64,000 bases of DNA from positions 4,614,001-4,678,000 of the forward strand of contig NZ_LR594671.1 of the NCBI RefSeq assembly GCF_901827185.1, given 5' to 3'. This document shows, piece after piece, positions 1 to 10,421 of this stretch. The stretch is from Variovorax sp. PBL-E5 (lineage in GTDB: Bacteria; Pseudomonadota; Gammaproteobacteria; Burkholderiales; Burkholderiaceae_C). Both the position numbers and the translations under genes were made by a program. The notes below the pieces were generated by a model. The model saw only the letters and a list, made by a program, of their open reading frames with translations. It made no database searches and had not been told where the DNA came from. Every line of letters starts with the position of its first letter. Positions within the stretch are counted from its first letter, which is position 1.

Positions 1-617
1 CGAGCCCGATGAGCAAACTGGGAGAGGTCTTTCGAAACCATGCAGGGCTGGTCTGGTCGGGCGTGCTGATGATCCTGGGCGGCACGGTGGCGACCTATGT
101 GGTGATCTTCTACCTCGCCACCTACGCGACCCAGTTTCTCAAGATGCCGCTGTCGCTGACGCTGTGGGCGAGCCTGACCGCCTCGCTCGTGATCGTCCTG
201 GCATCGACCTATGCGGGCACGCTGTCGGACCGGGTCGGCCGCAAGCCCGTGATCGCATGGTCGCGGTCGGCGCTCGCCGTGCTGGTCTTGCCGGGCTTCA
301 TGCTGCTGGACGCCTACCGGTCCATCCCCGTGCTGATCGGCGTGGTCGCGGTGCTCTCCTTCCTGGTCGTGCTGCAGGCCGTGCCGGCCATCGTGATGCT
401 GACCGAAGTGTTCCCGCGCCCGATCCGGGCCACGTCGCTGTCGATCGTCTACAGCCTCGGGGTGGCAGTCTTCGGCGGCACGGCCCAGCTCATCGTGACA
501 TGGCTGATCCATGTCACGGGCAGCGACCTCGCCCCGGCGTGGTACCTGGTCGGCGCGACCGTGGTTTCGACGCTGCCGCTGCTTTGGCTGAAGGAGACGG
601 CCGGCCGGCCGATCTGA
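1..617 (+). CDS. MFS transporter, metabolite:H+ symporter (MHS) family, C-terminal part
   Basis: The reading frame is open from the window edge (frame of base 3), so this is the C-terminal half of a gene that begins upstream. About 200 residues are visible and hold roughly six hydrophobic segments, the second half of a 12-helix MFS fold. The loop with SDRVGRKPV and the later segment TEVFPRPIRATSLS followed by GVAVFGGTAQLIVTWLI are characteristic of the MHS group, proton symporters for citrate, 2-oxoglutarate, proline-betaine or aromatic acids in the inner membrane. The substrate cannot be told from this half. The internal ATG at base 9 is unlikely to be the true start because the first six helices would be missing. 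Confidence 0.85.
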   Translation, partial: SPMSKLGEVFRNHAGLVWSGVLMILGGTVATYVVIFYLATYATQFLKMPLSLTLWASLTASLVIVLASTYAGTLSDRVGRKPVIAWSRSALAVLVLPGFMLLDAYRSIPVLIGVVAVLSFLVVLQAVPAIVMLTEVFPRPIRATSLSIVYSLGVAVFGGTAQLIVTWLIHVTGSDLAPAWYLVGATVVSTLPLLWLKETAGRPI

Positions 618-725
618 CCCGCTGGGGGAGTCCGCTCAGGCTGAATTTTTCTCAGCCGCCGACAAGAGCACCATGCCCGCCCAGCGGCACACGGCAACCC
701 GGGCACACGTCTCAAGCCGGCCTCC

Positions 726-1455
726 ATGCGCAGACTCCGCTTCCTCACCCACCGCCATCGCGCGCCCTCGACCAACCGGGCGCTCGGACTGCCGCTCGCC
801 TTCAACGCCGGTGCGGTCAACGCGGGCGGCTTCCTCGTGCTGCACATGTACACCTCGCACATGACCGGCTTCGCGTCGCAGCTGTCGGACGGCCTGGTGA
901 TGGGCGACATGAAGATCCTGCTGAATGCACTGGGCGCGATCCTCTCGTTCCTGCCCGGCGCCGCGGTCTGCGCGATCCTCGTGAACTGGGCGCGGCAGCG
1001 CCGCCTGCACAGCGTCTATGCGCCGCCGCTGCTGCTGGAGGCGGCGCTGATGTTCCCGTTCGGGCTGATGGGTGCGATCACGCTCACCTGGGCAACACCC
1101 TTCGCCGTGCCGCTCACGGTGCTGCTGCTGTCATTCAGCATGGCCTGCAGAACGCCGTGGCGTCGAAGACGTCGGGCGGCAGCATACGAACCACCCACAT
1201 GACCGGCAACATCACCGACCTGGGCATGGAGCTGGGCAAGCTGCTCTACTGGAACCGCGGCGAGGTTCCGGCGGCCTCATCGGCATGTTCGTGCTGGGCG
1301 GCGCGATGGGGGCGCTGGGCTTCAAGTACATCGGCTTCATCTGCGTGATTCCGCTCGCCGCGCTGCTCCTCGCGCTGTCGCTGCCGCCGCTGCTGAAGGA
1401 TCTGCCGCGCCGGCACGCGCTGCGGCCGCCGCAGTCAGGACGCCGCGGCGCCTGA
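726..1455 (+). pseudogene. DUF1275 (YoaK-like) membrane protein, frameshifted remnant
   Basis: Recognisable DUF1275 membrane protein spread over three reading frames. The first frame (from ATG 726) carries the N-terminus with NAGGFLVLHMYTSHMTGFAS and runs to about 1140. The family segment SGGSIRTTHMTGNITDLGME continues in a second frame after an apparent one-base loss near 1142, where a family-like Met-Gly-Leu-Gln-Asn would need one more G. A second shift near 1255-1290 moves to a third frame ending in a last membrane segment, and some residues normally found between these blocks are absent. Intact family members are about 230 residues with six or seven helices; their function is poorly known. 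Two shifts plus a short deletion argue for real decay rather than a single base-calling error. Confidence 0.8.
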
Positions 1456-1486
1456 ACGCGGTCTTGCGGACCGAAGAAGCCGCGCG

Positions 1487-2494
1487 CTACTGGATCGGCT
1501 CGATCTTCGCCAGCCGCACCCATTCGCGCCAGCGCGCGCGGTCGGCTTCGGTGAACTTCGCCATCTCGGCCAGCGAATAGGGTTGCACCGTCATGCCCAG
1601 CCGCTCCAGGGCCTGGCGCGTCGGCGGATCGGCGAGCGCGGCGTTCAGCAGCCGGTTCATCCGGCCGATGACGGCATCGGGCGTGCCCGTCGGCACCGCG
1701 AGGCCGATCCAGCTGCGCACCTCGAAGCCCGGCAGCGCCTCGGCCACCGTCGGCACATCGGGCAGCGAGGGCGTGCGCTGCAGCGAGGTGGTCGCGATCG
1801 GCACGATGCCCTTGTTCTGCAGCGCCGGGGCCGCGGACATGATGTCGAGGAAAGCGAAGTCGATCGTGCCGCCGGCCAGGTCGGTGATGATCTGCGCCAG
1901 GCTCTTGTAGGCCGCGCCGATCACGTCGATGTCGGCGCGCGACTTGATGATCGCCGGCGGCACCTGCGAGGACGAGGTGGCGTAGCCGTAGCTTAGCTTG
2001 CCGGGATGCGCCTTGGCATAGCTCACGAGCTCGGCGGTCGAGTGGATCGGCAGGCCGGCCCGCACCATGCCGATCGCCGGGATGAAGCCGACCATCCCGA
2101 TGTCGCGGAAGTCCTTCTGCGGGTCGTAGGGCAGCTTGGCGTAGAGAAAGGGATTGGCCGAATGCGTGGAGCTGCCCGAGATCAGCACCGTGTAGCCGTC
2201 GCCCGGCGAATTCTTCACGTACTCGGTGCCGATGATCGCGCCGGCGCCGGCCTTGGCCTCGACCACGATCGGCTGCTTCAGCTCCTTCTCGAAGTAGCGG
2301 CCGAGGATGCGGCCGACCGAGTCGGTCGCGCCGCCCGGCGCCGAGGGCGCCACGAGCTTGATCGCGTGCGTGGGCCACGCGTCGGCCTGCGCGGCGGCCG
2401 GCAGCGCGTGGCAGAGCGCGGCGGCGGCGAAGAGCGCGGCGAGCGCATGCGAACGGCGGGGCTTGCGAAGGATGTGCGGCATGGCGGTGCTCAT
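1487..2494 (-). CDS. Bug-family (TctC-type) periplasmic solute-binding receptor
   Basis: About 335 residues. A Sec signal peptide (hydrophobic LAALFAAAALCHALPAAAQA) precedes a TctC-type domain starting WPTHAIKLVAPSAPGGATDS, and the body keeps the family blocks KLSYGYATSSS and LPDVPTVAEALPGFE. Bug proteins bind small carboxylates or amino acids in the periplasm, sometimes feeding tripartite tricarboxylate transporters; no TctA/TctB partner is in the window. The start at 2494 overlaps the stop of the upstream Bug gene as ATGA, directly after an AAGGA motif; an ATG 12 nt further in (2482) is an alternative. Position last in a leftward run with a second Bug gene and CoA-transferases suggests a role in acid uptake before CoA activation. 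The ligand is unknown. Confidence 0.88.
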   Translation of the reverse strand: MSTAMPHILRKPRRSHALAALFAAAALCHALPAAAQADAWPTHAIKLVAPSAPGGATDSVGRILGRYFEKELKQPIVVEAKAGAGAIIGTEYVKNSPGDGYTVLISGSSTHSANPFLYAKLPYDPQKDFRDIGMVGFIPAIGMVRAGLPIHSTAELVSYAKAHPGKLSYGYATSSSQVPPAIIKSRADIDVIGAAYKSLAQIITDLAGGTIDFAFLDIMSAAPALQNKGIVPIATTSLQRTPSLPDVPTVAEALPGFEVRSWIGLAVPTGTPDAVIGRMNRLLNAALADPPTRQALERLGMTVQPYSLAEMAKFTEADRARWREWVRLAKIEPIQ

Positions 2495-3468
2495 TCCTTG
2501 AGTCCGAGATCGCGCACCAGCTTGCTGTATTTCTCGGTGTCGGCGTGCACCTGCGCGGCGAACGCCTGTGGCGCGGCCAGCGCGACATCGGCGCCGGTCT
2601 TGCGGATGCGCTCGCGCACCTCTTCCGATTTCATGATCTTCGCAGTCTCGGCATAGAGCCGGTCGACGATGTCCTTGGGCGTGCCCGCCGGCGCGAAGAG
2701 GCCATACCACGTGATGACCTCGAGCCCCGAAACGCCGAGCTGCTCGGCGACGGTCTGCACCTCGGGCGCCTGGCTCGAACGCTGGGTCGCGCCGATCGCC
2801 AGGCCGCGCGCCTTGCCCGCCGTGACCTGCGGCAGCGCGCCCGTCACGGCCGGGAAGTAGAAGGAGACCTGGCCGCTCAAGGTATCGGTCATGGCCTGGC
2901 CGACGTTCTTGTAGGGCACGTCGCGGACGTCGATGTGGGTCGCCTGCCGGATCAGCTCGATGCCGAGATGGCTGGGTGATCCCTTGCCCGAGGTCGCATA
3001 GCTCAGCTTGCCCGGGTTGGCGCGCGCATAGGCGACCAACTCGTTGAGGTTCTTGTAGGGCGCGTTCTCGCCGGCGATCAGCATCAGCGGCAGCTCGGCG
3101 ACCTTGACGACGGGCACGAAGTCCTTCACCGGATCGTACTGCGGCGCGGTCTGCATGTAGGGGGTGACGGTCATCGTGGTCGCGCCCAGCATCAGCGTGT
3201 AGCCGTCGGCCGGCGCGCGCGCCGCGACCGCGGCGCCGATGGCGCCGCCCGCGCCTTCGCGGTTCTCGACCACCACGCTGGTCTTCAATTGCTCCGACAG
3301 CCGCTCGCCGAGGATGCGGCCGATGGTGTCTGCACCGCTGCCGGGTCCGAAGGTGACGATCAGCCTGATCGGACGCTGCGGATAGCTCTGCGCAGCGGCG
3401 GTCGCCGCCAGCGCGAGGCCCAGCGCGCCAGCGCCCAGGGCTTTGAAGAAAATCGAGCGAAGGTTCAT
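2491..3468 (-). CDS. Bug-family (TctC-type) periplasmic solute-binding receptor
   Basis: 325 residues, the usual length for the family. A Sec signal peptide (ALGAGALGLALAATAAAQS) is followed by YPQRPIRLIVTFGPGSGADT, the standard start of the mature TctC fold, and by later blocks KLSYATSGKGSPSHLG and VQTVAEQLGVSGLEVITWYG. It is predicted to sit in the periplasm and bind a small organic acid. Its stop overlaps the start of the next Bug gene (ATGA), suggesting translational coupling. It is 43 bases downstream of the CoA-transferase ending at 3512, so the set probably forms one transcript. Two tandem but clearly different Bug receptors may bind different ligands. Confidence 0.88.
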   Translation of the reverse strand: MNLRSIFFKALGAGALGLALAATAAAQSYPQRPIRLIVTFGPGSGADTIGRILGERLSEQLKTSVVVENREGAGGAIGAAVAARAPADGYTLMLGATTMTVTPYMQTAPQYDPVKDFVPVVKVAELPLMLIAGENAPYKNLNELVAYARANPGKLSYATSGKGSPSHLGIELIRQATHIDVRDVPYKNVGQAMTDTLSGQVSFYFPAVTGALPQVTAGKARGLAIGATQRSSQAPEVQTVAEQLGVSGLEVITWYGLFAPAGTPKDIVDRLYAETAKIMKSEEVRERIRKTGADVALAAPQAFAAQVHADTEKYSKLVRDLGLKE

Positions 3469-3511
3469 GCGTGTCTCCTGAGGGTCGGGTGCGTTCTTGT
3501 CTTGCTTCGGT

Positions 3512-4702
3512 TCAGATGACGCCGCGCGCTTGCAGGTCGTCGAGTTCTTCCGGGCTCATGCCGAGCAGCTCGCCGTACACGAGCGCGTTCGATTCGCCGA
3601 GCAGCTGCCCCGCGTGCCGCACCGCGCCGGGCGTGCGCGACAGCTTGGGCACGATGCCCTGCATGCGCAGCGGGCCGAGCTCCTTGTCTTCCACGGTGAT
3701 CACCATCTCGCGCGCGAGGATGTGCGGATCGTCGATCAGGTCCGCCGCGCTCTTGACCGGCGTGCCGGGCGCGCCGCGGGCCTGGAAGGCGGCGTCGACC
3801 TCGGCCAGCGTGCGGGCCGCCATCCACGCCTTGACCGCGGCCGCGAATTCATCGCGGTGCTGCATGCAGCGCTCGAAGCTGTTGAAGCGCTCGTCCTCGG
3901 CCATGTCCATGGCGCGCAGCGCATCGAGCGCGCTGCGCTCGGTGACGGCCGAGAACGAATAGTGGCCGCCGTCGCGCGTGCGAAAGAGGCCGGTGAAAGG
4001 CACGTTGCGGTGGTTGCTGCCGCTGCGCTCCAGCACGCGGCCGAGCTGGTCGAGCACCACGACCTGCTGCTCGATCTGGCGGAACAGGCCTTCGTAGAGG
4101 CCGATGTCGACCACCTGGCCCAGGCCGCCGCCGCGTGCATCGCGCCAGTACAGCGCCATCATCACGCCCATCGCCGCCCAGGTGCCGGCCACGGTGTCAC
4201 CGACCGACATCTGCGAATGCGTGGGCGGGCCATCCGGCTCGCCGGTGATGTGCGCGAAGCCGGCGAAGGCCTCGCCGATGCGGCCATAGGCGCGGCGCCC
4301 CGCGTAGGGACCGGTCTGGCCGAAGCCGGACAGGCGGCACATGATCAGGCGCTCGTTGATCTTCGACAGTTCCTCCCAGCCGAGGCCGAGCCGCTCCATC
4401 ACGCCCGGGCGGAAGTTCTCCACCACCACATCGGACTGCGCCGCGAGGCGCTCGAAGATGGCACGGCCTTCGGGGTGTTTGAGGTCGAGCGTGACGGACT
4501 TCTTGTTGCGCGCCTGCATCTTGTAGAACAGGCCGACGTCGTCCTTCGGGTAGAGCCAGCGCAGCGGGTCGCCGCGCACCGGCGGCTCGATCTTGATGAC
4601 GTCGGCGCCGAAGTCGGCCATGACCGAGGCCACGAACGGACCGGCGACGACATGCCCGATATCGAGCACCCGGATGCCGTCGAAGACGCCTTCAGTGAGC
4701 AT
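3512..4702 (-). CDS. class III (CaiB/BaiF, formyl-CoA transferase-like) CoA-transferase
   Basis: 396 residues, full family length. Opens with MLTEGVFDGIRVLDIGHVVAG and the CoA-site block MADFGADVIKIEPP. The catalytic aspartate expected in this family (Asp169 in oxalate formyl-CoA transferase) is present in SVGDTVAG at residue 169 of this start, which supports both activity and the start choice. The C-terminal block PGAVRHAGQLLGESNALVYGEL matches the end of the small domain. Such enzymes move CoA between acyl-CoA and a free carboxylic acid by an aspartyl-CoA thioester. The start overlaps the stop of the preceding CoA-transferase by 11 bases. Substrate is not predictable; the Bug neighbours hint at an imported carboxylate. 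Confidence 0.88.
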   Translation of the reverse strand: MLTEGVFDGIRVLDIGHVVAGPFVASVMADFGADVIKIEPPVRGDPLRWLYPKDDVGLFYKMQARNKKSVTLDLKHPEGRAIFERLAAQSDVVVENFRPGVMERLGLGWEELSKINERLIMCRLSGFGQTGPYAGRRAYGRIGEAFAGFAHITGEPDGPPTHSQMSVGDTVAGTWAAMGVMMALYWRDARGGGLGQVVDIGLYEGLFRQIEQQVVVLDQLGRVLERSGSNHRNVPFTGLFRTRDGGHYSFSAVTERSALDALRAMDMAEDERFNSFERCMQHRDEFAAAVKAWMAARTLAEVDAAFQARGAPGTPVKSAADLIDDPHILAREMVITVEDKELGPLRMQGIVPKLSRTPGAVRHAGQLLGESNALVYGELLGMSPEELDDLQARGVI

Positions 4703-5897
4703 GAGCCGCTCCGTCGGCCAGACCCAGTTCCTGCAGGATCTCGTCGTTGTGTTCGCCGAGGTAAGGCGCGCGCGGCACCTGTTCGGCCCTGCGCCGGTGC
4801 GCCTCGGCGATCGCCTCGGTGCTGCCGGCAGCGGATGCGGCGGTGACGGACACCGGCGCGACCGGCACGCGCACCTCGCGCTCGCGGTAGTCGTACGAAG
4901 CCATGGTGCCATTGGCCTGCGCATGCGCACTCGCCATCGACTCGCGCCAATCGAGCACGGGTGCGACGGGCACCTGGGCCTCGCGCAGCAACGCCACCCA
5001 TGCGTCGCGCGGCTTCAGCCGCAGGCGTTCGCCGATCAGCATCCGCTCGCCGAGCGCGATGTAGTCGCTGCCCATGTCCGAGCCGCTCGACCAGTCGCCG
5101 CGCGCGCGCACGTCGTCCGGCAGTTCGAGGACGGCGCAGAAGCTGTCCCAGAAGCGGCGTTCGATCGGACACACCAGCAGCGCCTTGGCGTCCTGCGTGC
5201 CGTACACCGCGTAGCGCGAACCGAGATCGCGGTAGGCGGTCCATGGCCGTTCGAGGTTCGCGAAGGTCGCGAGGTCGCGCCATTGCCACGCGAGCGCGGC
5301 CTCCCAGATCGAGACGTGCACGATCTGGCCGCCCTCGCCGCGGCTGCACCGGTGCAGCGCCGCATAGATGCCGGCGACCGCCTCGATGCCGGCCACCGTG
5401 GTGCCGACGGAGCGGTAGTGCTCGGGCACCTCGGGCTGCCCGTCCTGCCATTCGAGCGGGATCGCGCCGGCCAGTGCGTCCATGTTCAATCCGTGCGCCG
5501 GCAGCGCGGCCCACTCGCCCGCCAGGCCGTAGCCGGTGATCATGCAGTAGACCAGCTCGGGCTTGTGGGCCAGCAGGCTCGCGGCGTCGATGCCCATGCG
5601 CTGCGCTTGCGCCGGACGGTTGCCGACGATGACCACGTCGGCCCAGCGCGCGATCGCCGCCACCGTGCGCGACCATGAAGGCGAACGCCAGTCCAGCGCC
5701 AGGCTGCGCGTGCCGGCGTTGAGGTAGAGATGGTGGATGCCGTCCTCGTGGAACATCGGCGGGAAACTGCGGTTGCCGTCGCCCAGCGTCGGATGCTCGA
5801 TCTTGATCACGTCGGCGCCCATCTGCGCGAGACGGCGGCTCGCCACCGGCCCCGAGAGATGGGTCGAGAAATCCGCGACGCGCGGCGACTTAGCCAT
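4692..5897 (-). CDS. class III CoA-transferase-like protein lacking the catalytic aspartate
   Basis: 401 residues with clear CaiB/BaiF architecture: RVADFSTHLSGPVASRRLAQ, then MGADVIKIEHP, SRGEGGQIVHVSIWEAAL, and APYLGEHNDEILQELGL at the C-terminus. At the position where the two neighbouring paralogues and formyl-CoA transferase carry the nucleophilic Asp (residue 169), this protein reads SVGTTVAG with Thr166. It therefore probably cannot form the aspartyl-CoA intermediate. It overlaps the upstream paralogue by 8 bases and the downstream one by 11, so all three are likely co-translated. Possible roles are a non-catalytic partner of a flanking CoA-transferase (the active family enzymes are interlocked dimers) or a drifting duplicate. 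Its codon use and GC look like those of the neighbours. Confidence 0.8.
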   Translation of the reverse strand: MAKSPRVADFSTHLSGPVASRRLAQMGADVIKIEHPTLGDGNRSFPPMFHEDGIHHLYLNAGTRSLALDWRSPSWSRTVAAIARWADVVIVGNRPAQAQRMGIDAASLLAHKPELVYCMITGYGLAGEWAALPAHGLNMDALAGAIPLEWQDGQPEVPEHYRSVGTTVAGIEAVAGIYAALHRCSRGEGGQIVHVSIWEAALAWQWRDLATFANLERPWTAYRDLGSRYAVYGTQDAKALLVCPIERRFWDSFCAVLELPDDVRARGDWSSGSDMGSDYIALGERMLIGERLRLKPRDAWVALLREAQVPVAPVLDWRESMASAHAQANGTMASYDYREREVRVPVAPVSVTAASAAGSTEAIAEAHRRRAEQVPRAPYLGEHNDEILQELGLADGAAHAH

Positions 5898-7104
5898 GGG
5901 CCGTGACGCCGGGCACGTGGACGACGCCGGTGCCCGCGAAGCGCTCGATCTCGGCGGACGAATAGCCCAGCTCGCTCAGCACCTCGGCGGTGTGTTCGCC
6001 GAACATCGGCGGCGGCCGGCGGATGCCGCCCGGCGTGTCCGACATGAAGATCGGCGGTGCGAGCTGCGGGATCGCGCCGAGCTTCGGATGATTCACCGAC
6101 TGCACGAGGCCGAGCGCTTGCATCTGCGGATGCTCGAGCACCTGCGGCACCGTCAGCACCGGCCCGAACAGCGCCGTGGCCTCGTGGAACACATGTTCCC
6201 ACTCGGCCACCGTGCGCTGCAGGAAGGCCGCGTCGAGGATCTGGTTGAGCGCCGCGCGGTTCTTCATGCGCGCGATGTTGTCGGCGAAGCGCGGATCGTC
6301 GACCAGCTCGCGCAGCCCGACCGCCGTACAGAAGCGCGGCCAGCTGTCGAGCGTCCACGCGCCGGCCACAATGTCGCCGTCCTTCGCGCGGTAGCGCTGG
6401 TAGGGCGCCACGGCGCTGTGGCTGCTGCCTTCGCGCTGCGGCTCCTTGCCGCTGCCCCAGTAGGTCGCGAGCCGTGTCGTCAGCCCGAAGGCGAGCGCGG
6501 CCAGCATCGGCACGTCGACGCGCTGGCCGCGGCCGGTGCGCTCGCGCGCCAGAAGGCCGAGCAGCGCACCCTGCACCGCCACCATGGCCGACGTGAAGTC
6601 GGCCACCGGAATGCCGACCAGCACCGCGTCGCGGCCGGCCTCGCCGGTGAGCGACATCACGCCCGACATCGCCTGCACCACGGGATCGGTGCCGGGCGCG
6701 CGCGCATAGGGACCGGTCTGGCCGAAGGCGGTGATCGACAGGTAGATCAGGCGCGCGTTGAGCGCCGACAGCGCCTCGTAGCCGATCCCCATCGACTCGG
6801 CGACGCCGGGACGGAAATTCTCGGCCAGGATGTCGGCGCCTTCGACCAGCCGCCGCACGATCCCGGCCGACTCGGGTTTGCGCATGTCGAGCGCCATGCT
6901 GCGCTTGCTGCGGTTCCAGATCAGGAACAGGCCGGACTCGCCGTCGACGAAGGCCGTGCCCATGGTGCGCGTCGGATCGCCATGCGGCATCGACTCGACC
7001 TTGACCACGTCGGCGCCGAAGTCGCCGAGCAGCAAGGTCCCATAGGGACCCGACATGTGGCGCGTGAAGTCCACCACGCGAATGCCTTCCAGCGCCTCGT
7101 GCAT
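5890..7104 (-). CDS. class III (CaiB/BaiF) CoA-transferase
   Basis: 404 residues. Begins MHEALEGIRVVDFTRHMSGP with FGADVVKVESMPHGDPTRT, typical of the family CoA-binding N-terminus. The catalytic Asp is present in VGIPVADFTSAM (Asp169). Later RERTGRGQRVDVPMLAAL and the C-terminal MFGEHTAEVLSELGY match the family. A purine-rich GGAGA lies about 10 bases before the ATG. It is the first gene of the leftward run 7104-1487 and is divergent from the GntR/FCD regulator at 7232, whose operator probably lies between them. The likely job is CoA activation of an acid taken up by the operon's Bug receptors; substrate unknown. Confidence 0.88.
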   Translation of the reverse strand: MHEALEGIRVVDFTRHMSGPYGTLLLGDFGADVVKVESMPHGDPTRTMGTAFVDGESGLFLIWNRSKRSMALDMRKPESAGIVRRLVEGADILAENFRPGVAESMGIGYEALSALNARLIYLSITAFGQTGPYARAPGTDPVVQAMSGVMSLTGEAGRDAVLVGIPVADFTSAMVAVQGALLGLLARERTGRGQRVDVPMLAALAFGLTTRLATYWGSGKEPQREGSSHSAVAPYQRYRAKDGDIVAGAWTLDSWPRFCTAVGLRELVDDPRFADNIARMKNRAALNQILDAAFLQRTVAEWEHVFHEATALFGPVLTVPQVLEHPQMQALGLVQSVNHPKLGAIPQLAPPIFMSDTPGGIRRPPPMFGEHTAEVLSELGYSSAEIERFAGTGVVHVPGVTAHG

Positions 7105-7170
7105 CGGTTCTCGTCTCCGGTCGTTCGCCGGTGCCGGGGGATCGGCATCGTCGGCGTCTTCATGAATAAT

Positions 7171-7182
7171 ATTATCGATAAT
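7171..7182. promoter_or_regulatory. perfect 12-bp palindrome, candidate GntR operator
   Basis: The sequence ATTATCGATAAT is a perfect palindrome in an AT-rich island (7162-7187) of an otherwise GC-rich region. It lies in the 127-base gap between the CoA-transferase start (7104, leftward) and the GntR/FCD regulator start (7232, rightward). GntR/FCD repressors commonly bind such short palindromes and control the divergent operon and themselves. That this regulator binds here is inference. Confidence 0.5.
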
Positions 7183-7231
7183 CTACGGAACCCGCAACCG
7201 GGGACATCCACTGGCCGGCGCTCCGGTCAAA

Positions 7232-7960
7232 ATGCGACTGACCATGCGAGCCGAATCCGCCTCCCTTCCCGCACGCGAACGCTCCGACTGGAAGCGCATC
7301 GCCGAAGCCCTCGAACTCGACGTCATCGTCGGCCGGCTGCATCTGCGCGAGCGTCTGGTCGAGGACGAGGTGATGAAGCGCTTCGACGCCTCGCGCTACT
7401 CGGTGCGGCGCGCCTTCGACGAGATGCAGGCGCTCGGCCTCGTGGTGCGCAGCGAGAACCGCGGCGTGAGCATCCGCGGCTTCACGACCAAGGAGGTGGC
7501 GGATCTGTTCGGGCTGCGCGAGATCCTCGAATCGGCAGCGGCGCTGCAGATCCCGATGCCGGTGGCCGCCGAGATCGTCGACCGGCTCGCCGCGATCCAG
7601 AAGAAGCACGACGCGGCGACGAAGAAGGGCGACTTCTACAAGCTGTTCCAGCTCAACAACGCGTTCCACCAGACGCTCTACAGCAGCTGCGGCAACGAGG
7701 CGTTGACCCAGGCCATCGCGCGCTACTCGCTGCAGGTGCAGCCGATCCGTATGCGCTTCGTGCACGACGAGGTGCGGCGCCGCCAGACCGCGGACGAGCA
7801 CTGGGCCATGATCGAGGCCATCCGCTCGCAGGACAACGCGGCGCTGGCGCGCATCTGCGCCAAGCACCTGTCGGTCACCAAGACCATGTTCCTGCGCAGC
7901 GAGGGCGAACCGGCGCGGGCCGCGAAGACATCGGCCAGGGCATCGGCGCACGCACGCTGA
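7232..7960 (+). CDS. GntR family transcriptional regulator, FadR/FCD subfamily
   Basis: 242 residues. The N-terminal winged helix (about residues 15-80) includes LRERLVEDEVMKRFDASRYS followed by VRRAFDEMQALGLVVR, a GntR recognition helix and wing. An all-helical C-terminal effector domain starts near ADLFGLREILE and includes NNAFHQTLYSSCGN and DEHWAMIEAIRSQDNA, the usual FCD features that bind a carboxylate ligand, often through a metal. The start is uncertain: ATG at 7232 or at 7244; neither has a strong ribosome binding site. Divergent from the CoA-transferase/Bug operon and 156 bases upstream of the branched-chain dehydrogenase operon, so it could regulate either. The divergent operon is the more usual target. 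Confidence 0.85.
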   Translation: MRLTMRAESASLPARERSDWKRIAEALELDVIVGRLHLRERLVEDEVMKRFDASRYSVRRAFDEMQALGLVVRSENRGVSIRGFTTKEVADLFGLREILESAAALQIPMPVAAEIVDRLAAIQKKHDAATKKGDFYKLFQLNNAFHQTLYSSCGNEALTQAIARYSLQVQPIRMRFVHDEVRRRQTADEHWAMIEAIRSQDNAALARICAKHLSVTKTMFLRSEGEPARAAKTSARASAHAR

Positions 7961-9352
<1,392 letters not shown>

Positions 9353-9354
9353 GC

Positions 9355-10419
<1,065 letters not shown>

Positions 10420-10421
10420 TC

